From Stercorarius parasiticus (lineage: Eukaryota; Chordata; Aves; Charadriiformes; Stercorariidae): a DNA stretch of 64,000 nucleotides. The position numbers were made by a program, and so were the translations under genes. Positions within the stretch are counted from its first letter, which is position 1. The number at the start of each line of letters is the position of its first letter. The DNA is taken from positions 568,519 to 632,518 of the forward strand of contig VWZL01004361.1 in assembly GCA_013396915.1 (NCBI GenBank), given 5' to 3'. Positions 24,960 to 37,640 of the stretch are shown piece after piece. The notes under the pieces were generated by a model, which did no database searches, was not told the origin of the DNA, and saw nothing but the letters and a program-made list of their open reading frames with translations.

Positions 24960-27900
24960 ATTCAAAACAGCAAAGGAGATATCAAATTTTTTTGTCAAGA
25001 TAATCTGTATTGTACATGTAATGTAGTAATATATGTTAATAAAACCTGCATCCAGGATTAGGTAGTTCCTAAGGAAAGGTCCTTTCTAAATTTTCTAGTC
25101 ATGTCCCTGTTACATCCTAAGTAATATTAAGTGGCTTATGGAGACGTCTGTTTTTACCTCACTTTTTCCATACCTTTTGCCTGTTCTGCATGGGTATTTA
25201 GCCGTTAACTGATACCAACAACAACTTATTTACTTCTCTGCTCTCTCTTCCTGCTGGCAGCTCAATAGTGGAGCATTGAGTGCTGTCCCCTCCAGCACTC
25301 CGCTGCTCATCGCCTCCCAGCCCACTTTCATCTGTTACAGGATGAAATATTAGAACATTTGTGATGTGTTGTGAATTCATTTCATAAAGTGAAATGTAAA
25401 CAGTGTTAATCTATAGCTACAACAGAAGACAGACAGTTTAAATGTTTTCATTTAAGGCATTTGTAAGAAAATCAATAGCTAGTTAAAAAAGAATGAATTA
25501 CATAGGATTTTAAGCCCCATCTCCTGCTTCTGATATAAATATGCTGTAACAATTAGCCCATTGTCCTGATTTTGCTGCCTTGAATATTAGCAGAGAATTA
25601 TGAAGGATGCTATAGACTTGTGGTGAAAATTTTCAGATCAGTTCAGGGAAGAGGACTGTGCTTTTTTTAAGTACAATTCTGATGACATCTGTGATACCTT
25701 TGACTGGACTACACCAGTGCAATATGTGAAGAATTGTTCAAAAAACCCAAACAAACAGGCTATAAAGAAAAGAACAAACACCACCGCCCCACCCAGGGCC
25801 CAAACACTACACTCAGCCCTTCACAGGTGGGCAACTCCAAGAATGAGCATTCCTTTGCTCTGTCATACTAAATAGAGCAACCTGGTGTCTTGCATCTCGT
25901 TTACAGCTTTAGATTAGTTAGAAGGTAAGAGATGTATCAGATCATTATTACTGGCTTGATTCAGTTGCTTAAAAATAACCATCTCTTGCCATTTGGGATG
26001 CAATGGAGTATCTGAGGCAGCTGCCTGAAGCTTGCAGATAGGGTCTACGGAAACCCGTCACCTTCTGGATTAGCAGCTAGAGGCCAGCATGAATATGATA
26101 GACCTTGTCAAAAAGCACTAGATACCTGTTAAATACATTGAACTTTATGTTTTCAAGATTTTAATGCACCTTAAACACCTTTGGAAATCAAAGGGACAGT
26201 AAGCTTCAGGATTACTTCAAGTACTTTATATAAACCCCTAAAATTGTGTCAGCTTGCACAGTAGTAATTGTGCATATCAAGTTTTTCCTAAGGTTACCCA
26301 CATTTTTAAAGTAAACATAAGTTATTGCAATTGGATAATGTATCTGTTATTAATGATTTATATGAAACAGCTAGCTCTTTCTTTTTTTAAGAGTGATGTA
26401 TGAATGGACTCAATGGATGAAAAGAAAAATATATTTTGCGAAACATTTCATCCTGGTATAATTTTTCACACTCCCTGTCCCCCTGCAAAGGACTATTATG
26501 TGAAGTGGTGAAAGATATAAATATTGGTGAAAAAATTAGGTTTTGAAAAGCACATCTACTTGAGTAGATAACGTGCAGAATTTTATATCAAAATACAACA
26601 TAAAGCATGAGTGTAGGAACTTATGCATAGGAATATCTAGGAAACCATACTGGGAAGCAAGCCTGTTCTAGCTAAGAAATATGTCCATAGCCTATAAGCT
26701 TATTGTAAAGAAAAATGTTTATGTCTTCCAGGTGGAAAAAAAAAGGTGTTACTAACCAGGTATTGCCTTGCTTTAAGAATCGCATGAGTTTCAACTCTTA
26801 ATTTTTCAGCAAATGATCTAAACGCAGTATGCAAGACCATCCATTTGGGAGATCTCCTTGACTTAGTGAAGTCTGACAGCATGAAAAAAGGCTTGGAAGT
26901 GTTTGCATTTTCTTCACACTTGCTGAGCAAACTGACAAAACATTAAGCATCACAAGTGTTAACACTATTTGTTTACGATGAAATACTAGGTTTTGCTGCA
27001 AGAGTAGAAAACAGAAGTAGTGAAATATCACATGGTGCAGCTAAAGAAACTCTTGGGAGACTTACAAAAAAGCTAGCAAGAGAAGAATCAGCAGAGGAAA
27101 GATTTGTCAGCCAGCTGCTTACTTTTAAATTTGTGATGTACATTTAATATCTCTCTTTCCCTTTTGTAAAAGTGGGGACTTGTGCATGTTTGCTAAAATG
27201 CGTTTTAATGTTGTTATCTGAAACATTATTGTATAAAAGTAAAACAGTTTAATATAAAAATCAAAACCATTGCTTCCAGCTGTCTGGGTGATATTTCTAA
27301 TACTACCTGGACCCACATGGATGGAAGCAAAATAGAAAAATGAGAATGTCTACTTTCTGTAGGAGAAGTAAGGAAGAATATCCTTACTTATATTATTACT
27401 ACTAACATAATTATTACTTATATTATTCTTACTTCTTACTTATATCCTTAGCACTTTGCAGAAGTAAAGATGGTTTGGCACAAATGAATTTTTTTTATAT
27501 ATGCCAAGCCTACTTTCCCTAGTAAGTTACCCACCATCCATAAAACCTAACTTTCTTAACATCTTTTTAATATATTTATTTCTCAGCAATTCTCAACCAT
27601 TTATTGTCTCCTCCTTGTGAAGCACAGAATGATGTAAACTGCTACAAAGCTAGTCGAGAGTTATTTAATATCTATGGTCAAGCAGGGAATTTATCTGGAG
27701 AAGGAGGTTTCTCTTGGAATCCTTCCCCTCAAAACCTAAACCCTGTCAGTCCTTGGCACTACTTATACACACAACAAAAGATAACCTTGTTTGCGAGTGA
27801 TGAGATTTTCACTGGAAAGTTAAAATTACACAGATGTACAGTTGAAAATTATGCCTTGTTTAATTGTGTGCCTGGAGATCGATTTTTGGGTACTGACATT

Positions 27901-28476
27901 TGAAAATGTTAGCCTTTGCCTAGAAATCATTCCGTGATAAATCTGTTCAACTGAAAGTATTCTGTCCAAATATCTGTCATAGTTAACAGAACCAATATTG
28001 ATGCAGAGCCTCATATTCAAATTATTTCTTGTATTTTGTGAATTTCTTTGTGGTTTGATTTTCTTTACCTGCAATCAAGGTGGGTAGGAGAACTGTACCA
28101 GAGCTTTATTCCTAGGACTTCTGTCCAAATGAATGAGCAAGGGTTCTAAGAGTTCCAAGCAATTGTGCAGATGCAAGAAATTTCTTGGATAAGACAGAGA
28201 CTTTGTAAATATGTTAGTGGAATTCATACCTTTTTCTTCTCGATAAATTTAGTACTAATAAAAAGTTTGAGCTATTTTGGTACTGAAAAGATATTGAAGA
28301 TACAAAAAATGTTCTGAAGTTGTATTTCAGTTCTTCAAATGGAAATCCTAAACTTTTGAGATATTTTGATTTATGTTTAAGTATTTCTAATTTTTCTTCT
28401 TGTCCCATTTCGTTTTTCATTTCTTTCAGTGAGGGTTGTAAGGCTAGAAAAGTATATATGAGAGGTGGGAATGGAA

Positions 28477-29008
28477 ATCATAGAATCATAGAATCTTCAT
28501 GTTTGGAAAGGACCTTTGAGATCATCGAGTTCAACCATACACACACAAAAAAACCCCCTACAATCTCTGTCACTAGAGCATGCCCTGAGGTGCCAAATCC
28601 GCACGTTTCTTAAATACCTCTAGGGATGGCGATTCAGCCACCTCCCTGGGCAGGCTGTTCCAGTGCCTGACCACTCTTTCAGTAAAGTCATTCTTCCTAA
28701 TATCTAATCTAAACCTCCCCTGCCACAGCTTCAGACCATTTCCTCTGGTCCTGTCATTATTCACCTGGGAGAAGAGGCCAACACCCACCTCTCTGCAACC
28801 TCCTTTCAGGTAGTTGTAGAGGGCAATGAGGTCTCCCCTCAGCCTCCTCTTCTCCAAACTAAATCTGCCCAGTTCCCTCAGCCTCTCCTCATATGGCTTG
28901 GTCTCCAGACCCCTCACCAGCTTGGTAGCTCTCCTCTGGACCCGCTCCAGCACTTCAATGTCCCTCTTGTACAGAGGGGCCCAGAACTGAACACAGTACT
29001 CGAGGCGA
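28477..29008 (-). mobile_element. CR1 LINE, 5'-truncated copy
   Basis: The plus strand starts with ATCATAGAATCATAGAATC, the reverse of the CR1 3' terminal repeats, followed by GGAAAGGACCTTTGAGATCA. The end of CR1 ORF2 reads through it on minus. Similarity stops near CAGTACTCGAGG at about 29007, the 5' truncation point. The 3' UTR holds a CA/A/C-rich expansion (28540-28557) absent from the copy at 5.3 kb. The tail and UTR also differ from that copy, suggesting another CR1 subfamily. Confidence 0.95.
28573..29007 (-). pseudogene. CR1 ORF2 C-terminal remnant, open frame
   Basis: About 145 residues of the C-terminal part of CR1 ORF2 are intact on minus. Motifs include [60 protein letters not shown] and [15 protein letters not shown]. 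The frame is open past the truncation point to 29055, where the first 16 or so residues come from unrelated flanking DNA. It is a fragment of a non-LTR retrotransposon protein lacking the endonuclease and polymerase core, not a host gene. Confidence 0.9.
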
Positions 29009-29191
29009 TTTTTATTAAGTGAACTGCTAATGAAAATACTTGTAAGAATCTCCAACTTAAAAAAAAAAACACATATGTTCTGTACTTTCCCTTGAAGTAT
29101 TCACTTCAGTACAACTATCGTGTCAGTGCTGGAAAACGATATCCTCCTCATACTTTTATGTAGTCCAGCATGAGGGAAGCCATATGTACTC

Positions 29192-29455
29192 TAGGAGGGC
29201 AAGAGAAAACAGATATAAATCGAAACATGAAAGGTTCCAACTTTGATTCAAGGAAAACCTTTTTCACCTTAGGGCATTGGAATAGTGGAGCAGGCTGTCC
29301 AGAGGAATTGTGTATTCTTCGTCTTTAGAGATTTTTCAAGACATGACTGGTTCAAGCATGGAGCAACTATGTCTAATCATACGACTGACCCTTCTTGAAG
29401 CAGAAGGTTGGTCTAGATGAACCGCCAATGTCCCTTCCAAACAGGGTTATTCCAC
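29192..29455 (+). mobile_element. Degraded CR1 LINE fragment, plus strand
   Basis: GGCATTGGAATAGTGGAGCA, GGCTGTCCAGAGGAATTGTG and, near the end, AAGGTTGGTCTAGATGAACC and CAATGTCCCTTCCAAACAGG follow the order of the CR1 ORF2 end and 3' UTR on plus. Many substitutions and small indels break the reading frame, so this copy looks older than the minus copy at 28477-29008. It lacks the terminal octamer repeats. Confidence 0.8.
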
Positions 29456-29537
29456 ATCTTTAAGATCCTGTGTTCAAGCTTTTGTTGTCTGAATATCCAC
29501 AACCCTTTTAAGACTCTTCTTTTAAATCTCAAATTAT

Positions 29538-29639
29538 CTGATCTAGTTAAAGATCCCTCTGCTCACTGCAGGGGGGTTGGACTAGATGACCTTTAAAGGT
29601 CCCTTCCAACCCAACACATTCTATGATTCTGTGATTCTA
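29538..29639 (+). mobile_element. CR1 3' end fragment, plus strand
   Basis: CTGATCTAGTTAAAGATCCC leads into the diagnostic GGGGTTGGACTAGATGACCT and GGTCCCTTCCAACCCAACAC, then ends ATTCTATGATTCTGTGATTC. This is only the last 100 bp of a CR1 element with its tail intact. It belongs to a different insertion from the fragment ending at 29455, because each has its own 3' UTR end. Confidence 0.93.
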
Positions 29640-31303
29640 CGTATGCCACTTGCAGGGTTTGGTTTGACAATGTGATGCACAAGAATTGGGAACTAAATGG
29701 AAATGGCTGATATCTAAGAAAACAGAATTTTATATAGGTCATAGAACACAGGCTGTAGTGTGTTTTAGTAATGAACTGAATACCTGAACCTGTGTTCTGG
29801 GAGCATGGTGATCTGCGTCCATAGTACTGTTGCCACTTGCCTAAATCATACAGGCGCAGTAAATATTTAGAAAGGAAAACTTTAGCTAAGAGATAGTAAT
29901 CTCTGGTTCCATCTCCTGTTAATGAAAGGAGGGAGAGAGTCCTACTTTCTGGCAGAGACTGGTACCTGGGAAGTACTGAAGTTAGATGTGTTAAGCTGAA
30001 ACTAGTCTTTATGATTATTTCTCAAGTCTCTATTTCTGAATTTCTTGATACTTGGACATCAGTAAGGCACTTGCCTCTTTTATCTCATTCTGTGTTTTCT
30101 TTATAGACCAAGCTATACGTGAAATGGCACTAAATGCAGGTAAAGATAAAATTACACAGATAAAAACAGTTTACAGTTAAGTGACAAGTTTAGATTGACC
30201 CTTCATGAATATTTAATGGAGATAAAATGTGCTAGATTAATACAACTCAGGCCTCAGAGTTGCAAAAATGATTTTGTAACTCTCCATGGAAAAAGTATTG
30301 ATTGATTTTTGTCCATCTATTACACTGACTTCTGATAAAATACAGAGATGTGTTCGTGAAATCCAAGAAGATAAAAAAACTTCCAGAAGCAAAATATATT
30401 AAGATGATATGTCACTGAAAACAATTCTGTTTTCAGAGATAAAGTAATAATTTTGGCTGTCGCAACTATGAAATGTCTCTGTGGCTGTGTATGCACAAGA
30501 GTTAAGGTCAGGAAAGGAAGTTAGGTTTATACTTTTCTGATAAATCCTTATATTTGTAGTGTTCTGTAAATAAAACTCCTGCAGAAGATACATTCATGAC
30601 AGCAGTTGATTTTATGCCTACATTTTTAATCTGTTTCTTCTGTGAACTTTGCAGAGTTGTTGCGGTTGTTTCCTTTTAAATGAGAAGGGGATCCCTTATT
30701 TAATTTCCTTCTGTCTACAGGTCAATAATTTGATATTCTTTTTGACATTGGGTAGGATAGATTTTTTTTATGCCTCCTACACTCTTAATTTTAAGTCACT
30801 TTCATTGTAATAAAAGAAAATTTAAAAGCATAAACCAGTGCATTTCAAACATAAACGTATGAAAAACATTATTAATGGTTAACCACCTGTTCTGGTCATG
30901 TATAGAAACACTCATAATAAAGGTGAAATTGAAGTAATTAAATTTTTTTCATATTGCAAAGTTCAGTTCTGTATCCCAAAACCAAAGTAAGCCACCTACA
31001 CTTGTACATGTTTGTATTGCACTACAGAACTTTAAAAATAGAGAAATTTGAATTATGTAGGTATTTGTTATGGAAATGCAGATTTGATTCTTATCTTTGG
31101 GGCTCTATATCTTCTGGGAAATATTCTTTACGTCTGGTGATAGATGGGAGAATTGTTGTCTGTATTCAGAGAAACAAGATTTAGTCAAGTTACCAAAATT
31201 CTCCAAAGCTAAAGTAAGGTCTAGAAATAATGCAGAAAGGCCTCCTTCCATTTTAAGTCCATAGCAATTTCCCAAACTTTAATGTGAAGTAAAATATTTA
31301 CCT

Positions 31304-31328
31304 GGGGAGGTGGGGGAGGGGTTGGGGG
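31304..31328 (+). other. Potential G-quadruplex motif
   Basis: Four G runs of 4, 5, 4 and 5 bases are separated by loops of 4, 1 and 2 bases. This fits the standard four-run G-quadruplex pattern, isolated within AT-rich DNA. No promoter or gene start is visible nearby. Confidence 0.7.
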
Positions 31329-34300
31329 TCAAATATTCTGTTCAAATATATTAAACTGTTTATTTAGGTTTTGAATATTTTATCAATTCTAAAAGAAGCT
31401 TTCTCTCTCTTCTTTTTTCCCCCTCCTTCCAATGGACGCTACTTACCATTGATTTTCAATCAATATTGTTACCTATCTTTTAAATCCCATTATGTTTTTG
31501 AGTTAGTAATATAGATGTTTTACTCAATTTTTCTCTAATTTCAGTTATTTCATCCCAGTAATTCCACTGTAAGGGCATAAACCAGATTTTACAGGTGGAA
31601 GAAAATTTTCCCCTATCCATCTCCCAGTATTACCAAAAAAAAAAACCTGAAGAAATTGTGTTCACATCAGAGTTGTAGAACAACACGTCTTATTTTTCCT
31701 CTTATTCCGTCAATACTTCACAGTACTGATTCCTCTTTGCATTGAGAATGTTTCTCATCTCGCCGTATGAAAAAGGCAGTTGTTCTTTTCACTGTCTGAA
31801 TCATGAGCTTTTACAAACAAAGGATCACTGGTGTTGGCTAAGCAGGGATGTACACTCTACGATGAGCAATTTTGGTGAATTGGGTAAACTGAAAGAATTC
31901 TACATGAAGTGCATTGACCCGACCGCAGCTTCAGTCTTTTGCTGTAATGGATTTCATTATGGCCAGAAGACTCATACATGTTGATCAGACAGTAAACTGA
32001 ATGGAACTGAAGAGGAAATGTTGTGAAAGTACAGCCAAAACAATTCATTGTTTTATGCATAGAGCATCGTAAAGGTTTCTTTCTATTTCTATCATATATT
32101 AAAATATTCTTTTTTGGATGTCTCTAGAAACATTTAGTTTTGGTAGGTTTGGATGTGCTTCCCATGGTTTGCTTACTTTCCTATCATGTTAATGTTTTCA
32201 AAATAAGCTTAGACGAAATTGTAGAGAATAAATTGCTAGAATTCATCATGTGTGGATAGCAGTATGGTGTACCTTATGTAAGAAAGTTTTGGCATTGTGA
32301 TGTCATATTTGACATTTCCAGAGGTAGAAGTAATCTCCATCCTGTCCTTGGACACAGAGGATCACAAAAGAAATAGAACTCCGTAACTCAGGGAACTGAT
32401 GCCTGGGGATCTTCACTGTTCTGTTCTTTCCTGATGGGAAATGAAAACATAGCTAGAAGGAAGCAGACATAAAGGAACTGTCTATTCATTCTTCCCACTT
32501 TCACCTCCTAAATAAGTGGAAATGATGAAACCCTGTGACCTGTTGTCAGTCGGAAACTGGAGAAGTTAATTCTTTTCCTGAATCACATCACAGCTTGACT
32601 TTTGTTTATTTAAATCTAGGCTTTGATGCCATATCTGTGATGTAATGAAATATTTTCATTGGACACCAGCTTGTCACCTAAACAAAGGTAATCTGCATGA
32701 GATGGCCAAAGGAACCGTGAAGCCAAGGCCAGAACTGGAACACAGTATTATGAAAGATCTGGGCCATCAAATCCTTCTTACTGTAGATGCTTACATCATC
32801 TGGCTCTATTAATTTAATGAAACCCCATCTTAAAATAGATATTTTTGCCCCACTGAGGATCTTTTCCAGACCCTCACAGTTTTGATGCATAGGAGGCTCC
32901 TTTTAGACTTATTTATGGACAGCTCATGCCTACTTGTTCTGTTGACACATTGACCTTTCATGTAGCCTTTTTCCTGAGTGCTTTCCGTTCTCTGGTGTGT
33001 TTCTAGGGAAAAAATTTATATCCTTACTCTGATTTTCCGTCTTCCCATAGCTTTCATTCTGTTGAGCAAACTAAGCCAAGATCATTTTGGTCTCATTTTT
33101 CTCTTAATTATTCTATCAATTCTTCTGTTTCCTTCCTCCAGTAAAGTTGTTCTTATTAATGATGAATAAATGCATGGAGTATACCAGGTAAGACTTCATC
33201 TTTTGAGAATCTCATGCTCAAAATTAAGCCAGTGCTGATATGATATGGAATTGATTTCCTTCTTATTTTCAGAGAGACTAAACCAAACATCAATGGATAT
33301 TTATCAAATAAAAGGTCTGCTTTTGCAAACAGTGACGCTTAAGTTGGAGTACATAATGATAGCCTTTGCTGTCAGTCAAAATTATTTCCACTCCCTAAAA
33401 CAATGCATATTTTTAAGTCTTTGCTTGGGGAGGAGAGTCTCGATCCTGGTACTTGGCCATCTTCAGAAAGTTGTGTAGATAAACAGATATTAATACTTTC
33501 TAGTCCAAAATTATGGACCTAATTCTCCCTCCAAACCAAGTTCAAAACCACACATAAAATGTTTCCAATTCTGAAGTAGTTCAAGAGGACAGTCAGTCCC
33601 ATTATCTTGTACCAGTCCACAGCTGATACGAGAATTTGAATGGTGTGTAAGTTGTAATTTGAACAGAGAGTTGTATTTTCCTTTAATTATCTTACGGACA
33701 TAACAGTATGGCTTTAAAATATCTTCATAGGTTATGTCCGTATTATTTTTCTTGCCCCACAGATACCTTCTGTTGGTTAGTGTCCATCTCAAGAAGGATT
33801 TTGTAAAGGAAGAGAGAATCTTTTGCTAGTAAGATGGATGATGGATTTTCTCAATATAATATCTCTATACATATAAAATTCTGTAACTAGAATCCAATGT
33901 AATTGTTAAAGCAGAGTGGCCTGAAAGAGGATGGTGAGACTGATACATAAAAAATTTAGAAGGAGTTAACTCATGACATAAAAAAGGGCAAAATTTGTTG
34001 GCTTGACACTGGTCAATTCAACACGTTTAAAAAGGTGTTGGTCCCTGGCTCTAATTACTACTCTTCCTCCTTTCTAGATACCAATGCCATAAGAACTCCA
34101 AAAGTAGACTGTACAGTGGAATGGTAAAAAGGAGGTGTTGGAGTTACAGAGAGTAGCTTTATCAAATGTAGATAAAGTTAAAAAAAAATGTGAAGGGAGC
34201 AATGCCAGTCTCACACCAGGATTTAAGCTAGTCTTTTCTCTTTCCTGAGGCAAATCTGATGCAGAACAGTTTGGAAACTAATGTCACTGTTGAGACTGCT

Positions 34301-36062
34301 GGAAATGATTTACCAGTCAAATAATTCATGTCATTGGAAACTCCAGTGCTGTGTCGTTCCCTAATACGCCATTTGGACATGGCAGTACACAGAATCTCGT
34401 AGAAGACATCATTGAAATACAATTATATTTTCTCTGTGAATTTTACCTTTTCTGTCTAGACATGCTGATTATGTTTCCCTTTCCCTGAGGTATTTTTGAC
34501 TGGTCGTGTTGTAATGCAAGCAACCAGTAATACTTACATACCTCCGTGAACCAGGGACAGTAGTTGCATTATAGCTGATGCTCATCAGAAATAGAAAAAA
34601 GTCTGACTGAAGTTCAAGCACCTACGTCATCTACTGAGATTTACTAGCTAAGGGAGAGTATTTTTATCTGGAATGAAATTTATCTGGAATGCCTTATTTA
34701 TCATTTCCTTGAAGAGTATTGCTGACTTACAGGACATTGTTAAACCTTTGATGTTTTTAGGATTAACAGTTCTTTCAGCAGCTTCCTTAAAACTAGTCAA
34801 ATACAGCTCAGTTTAGTAACTCACTTTCTACAAATGTAGTTTTAAGTCATATGCCAAAGAAGGAATATTTTCATATCTATTTAGTTACAATGTATTCTAG
34901 TAAAGGGAAAGACTAGCACCTCAGGTTAGCCAGCCTCTGCTGGTTCAGCCTTCTTTTATGATGCCGTTGGAGGATATGAACTGTCAGCTGCAGAAAATCA
35001 CGAAGAACAGACTGGAGCGGAGATACAGTGAGTGCAGCTTCTCAGAGGAGCATAAGGACAACAGTTTTCACTTGTGAGCAGTTCTGTTTAACAAATGTCA
35101 AGAGAATGGATTATTTATGCGAGTAAATTTTGAAGGATTAGGCAGAAAATTAATTGCTGGTATAACGTCAAAGTCAACAGTTATTCTTTTCATAACCTTT
35201 TGTTTTGTTTGTGTAGGTCTGTATGCAGTATGTATTATTCACTTATCCACTGGCAAACTATTTAGTATTTCTTGCAATGTAAGTTTAATACATTAATATT
35301 TTTCTTCTAAATAATTTGCAATACTCAGCTGCTTTTAGAAGATGTTGCTGTCGATACTTGAAAGGAGTATCTGGGGACCATGTTATTTTCCATCATAAAA
35401 TTCCATTTTGGTGGCTTAACACACCATCCTGTTCACCTTCAAACTTTTTATAACAGTGCCTTCTATGGTGTCCCATCCTAAAAGTCAAAATCTTTGATTA
35501 TAATATGAATTCTATCTGTTAGACATCACTTACAGGTTTTTAGCTGTGTAATCGGCTGAAGTAACGTAAGAAAACTGGAAAAGCTGCACTGTATTTCCTG
35601 CCTGTGTGGTCTGTTCCTGCTTTCTACTTTCCCTGGTTGGTATTAGGACATGTTCATTATACCTTTTTAGAACTATATTGTAATAATTTTTGTGTCCCAC
35701 ACAGTCCTTTTCAATAGAAGTATGTTGATTAGACCTATGAAAGGTGTATTGGCACCTTCATTCTGTCGTAACGGGAAGTAAATTTACCTGGTCAACTAAC
35801 TACCTTTGTTACGAAAGAAGGGTTCATTGTTCAGGTGTAGCAGTGACTGAAACGTGTCAGCTGGCTCACAAAAGAGATTTTGTAGCTGTCGGTCAGAAAG
35901 GCAAAGAGAGGGAAGATACTCTGAGGATATGTCCTTCTGAGTCTGGAGCTGAACGTTTTATTGTTACAGCGTTCTCCAGGCAGGCATCCAGCTGTACGTA
36001 GTGGGCACCACACTCAGTGGGAAAGAGCTGGGTCCTGCCCTCCTGAAACCTGTGTCCCGAGG

Positions 36063-36152
36063 CAGTCTTATTAGCACTGTTTTCAACTGTTATTTGATCT
36101 CTCCTTAGGGGATAGTTAACAAATTATAAGAGTAATTTTTCATGTCTAAAAT
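36063..36152 (+). repeat. Diverged 90-bp direct repeat, copy A
   Basis: Starts CAGTCTTATTAG and ends TTTTTCATGTCTAAAAT. By hand alignment it is about 78% identical to 37073-37159, with one 3-bp gap. It could be an old local duplication or two copies of an unrecognised interspersed repeat. Confidence 0.8.
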
Positions 36153-37072
36153 ACCAAGCAGCTGGTCAGTAAAAAGACATACTAGCCCAAAGGAGCAGAG
36201 TCTGACACTTTGGTTCTTTAAACAAAGAGAAGCAAAAGCTCTATGACACAAAAGTGTGAGGTTCCTTTTTTGGGGAACAGAAGAACAAAATAACGTAGAC
36301 CTTGCTTATTTCATTTATTTGAATACTAATCTTTCTCTAATGTCCAGAAGTCCACATCTGGAATGTTAATATTATGTTTGGAAATGGTTATTCCTGTGTA
36401 TATGTGATATTATATTGTTTTGAAGACATTAATTTTGCAAAAATTAACTTTGTGAAAATGTAGATGCTTTGCAAGATGTGTACTGGGTAAATGATTAGTT
36501 TGTCTTCTAGTAAATTGAAGGTTCAGCAAAAGGTTTAGGAAAGGCTTCTGTGTCAGTGATGTTCAGGGGCAGCAGTCTGCTCCCTGTCCTGTCTGTTTCC
36601 CGTAAAATGGGATTTGGCTGTTGCACGTTGCAGCAAGACAAGGAGAACAGCTTATTGGGCTGGATCCAACCACCTGAAGAAAGTAATTTTATTACTGCTG
36701 AAGTTGTACCCGTCTTCAAGTGAGGGGTATTCTTCTTTGGACATAGCCTAAGATAATTCAGGATACTTGACTTTTATAGCCTGCTGAGTCCTAGAAATTA
36801 AAGCAAACACCAGGGTCTTCCTTACTCTGGGTGTCTGTGTGATGTTTTCTTTGTCAACTTACAACAAAAAAGCTCAGCTTCCTCCTTCCTTTTATCAATT
36901 GTTTTGTCTTTTCTCATTAGAATACATTCATGTATAAATGAGCATTTTCCAATTTCGCCTACATTCTTGTATCAAAAGTCAGATGTGCTATGAAGGGGTA
37001 TATTTTGTTTTCTTCTGTAGCCTATGCCTTCATTAAGTTTATTGTCATACCTGTGTAAAATCTCTCTTAAGA

Positions 37073-37159
37073 CAGTCTTACTAGTGATGCTTTCAAATGT
37101 TTGATCTCTTACTAGAGGACTATTAGAAAATTACAAGATTAATTTTTCACTTCTAAAAT
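37073..37159 (+). repeat. Diverged 90-bp direct repeat, copy B
   Basis: Starts CAGTCTTACTAG and ends TTTTTCACTTCTAAAAT, pairing with 36063-36152 in the same orientation 1,010 bp downstream. An ACCTGTGT word lies shortly upstream of both copies, so homology may extend a little to the left. Confidence 0.8.
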
Positions 37160-37489
37160 GTGTTGTCCTTAGTCACAGCCTTCTATCTGCTGCTTCTCTG
37201 TCAGGAATGATAACTTTTTTCCAGCACGTCTCCGTAGAAATTCTGCTTTGCTGGAGTTCGTTATTCCTTCTTGAGAAGTCTGTTCCGCTTAGTTTCTTTA
37301 CTAAGATACTCAAAATGGAAATACTGGTTCTAGTCTGCTTCAGTCTTCAGTGGAAGCCTTCTTTTGAATATTAGAAAGATCAGAACATTGTCAGAGTACT
37401 CAATTTTATGCAACTTTAGAAACAAATTAGTTTTTGTGATAGAGTAATTTGACCACAGAACATCAAGATTTCTATTAAATAAGTTGATC

Positions 37490-37640
37490 CAGTTTCAACT
37501 TAATTAAATTATTTTGATTGTTATGAACAATCAAGAGGGTTTTGACTTCAGTCTAACTTGTGCTCAGCAAATAAATTAATTCCAAAATTAATACATTTAA
37601 AATTAATTAATTATGCAATGTCATTAATCAATTCATTCAT
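37490..37640. promoter_or_regulatory. Candidate AT-rich binding-site cluster with SOX-like palindrome
   Basis: A perfect palindrome with 9-bp arms and a 3-bp spacer (37514-37534) places ATTGTT and AACAAT, which are SOX core words, in inverted orientation. It is followed by many ATTAAT and TAATTA words at 37570-37625, the core recognised by homeodomain proteins. In AT-rich DNA such words arise often by chance, so this is only a lead. Confidence 0.2.

Larger units (their letters stand above)
13402..28476. other. Long gene-free AT-rich stretch
   Basis: No gene recognised. Open frames reach only about 120 codons (14118-14477, plus) and have no known domain. SINE and old-LINE relics and an exact 27-bp repeat pair are listed separately. 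Positions 20640-20860 are very AT-rich, with many TAAT, ATAATT and ATGCA words; this could be old regulatory DNA but nothing in one sequence proves it. Short purine-rich or GA runs occur at 13903-13918 and 21564-21580. TA/TTA-rich low-complexity sequence lies at 27380-27440. Confidence 0.65.

Noticed and set aside
27604..27903. 99-codon plus-strand frame with protein-like composition
   Set aside because: No ATG at its start, no splice signals and no recognised family.
33142..33189. Short acceptor-donor pair (TTCCTCCAG ... ACCAG then GTAAGAC)
   Set aside because: Only 48 bp, with stops in two frames and no partner exons. Such pairs occur often by chance.
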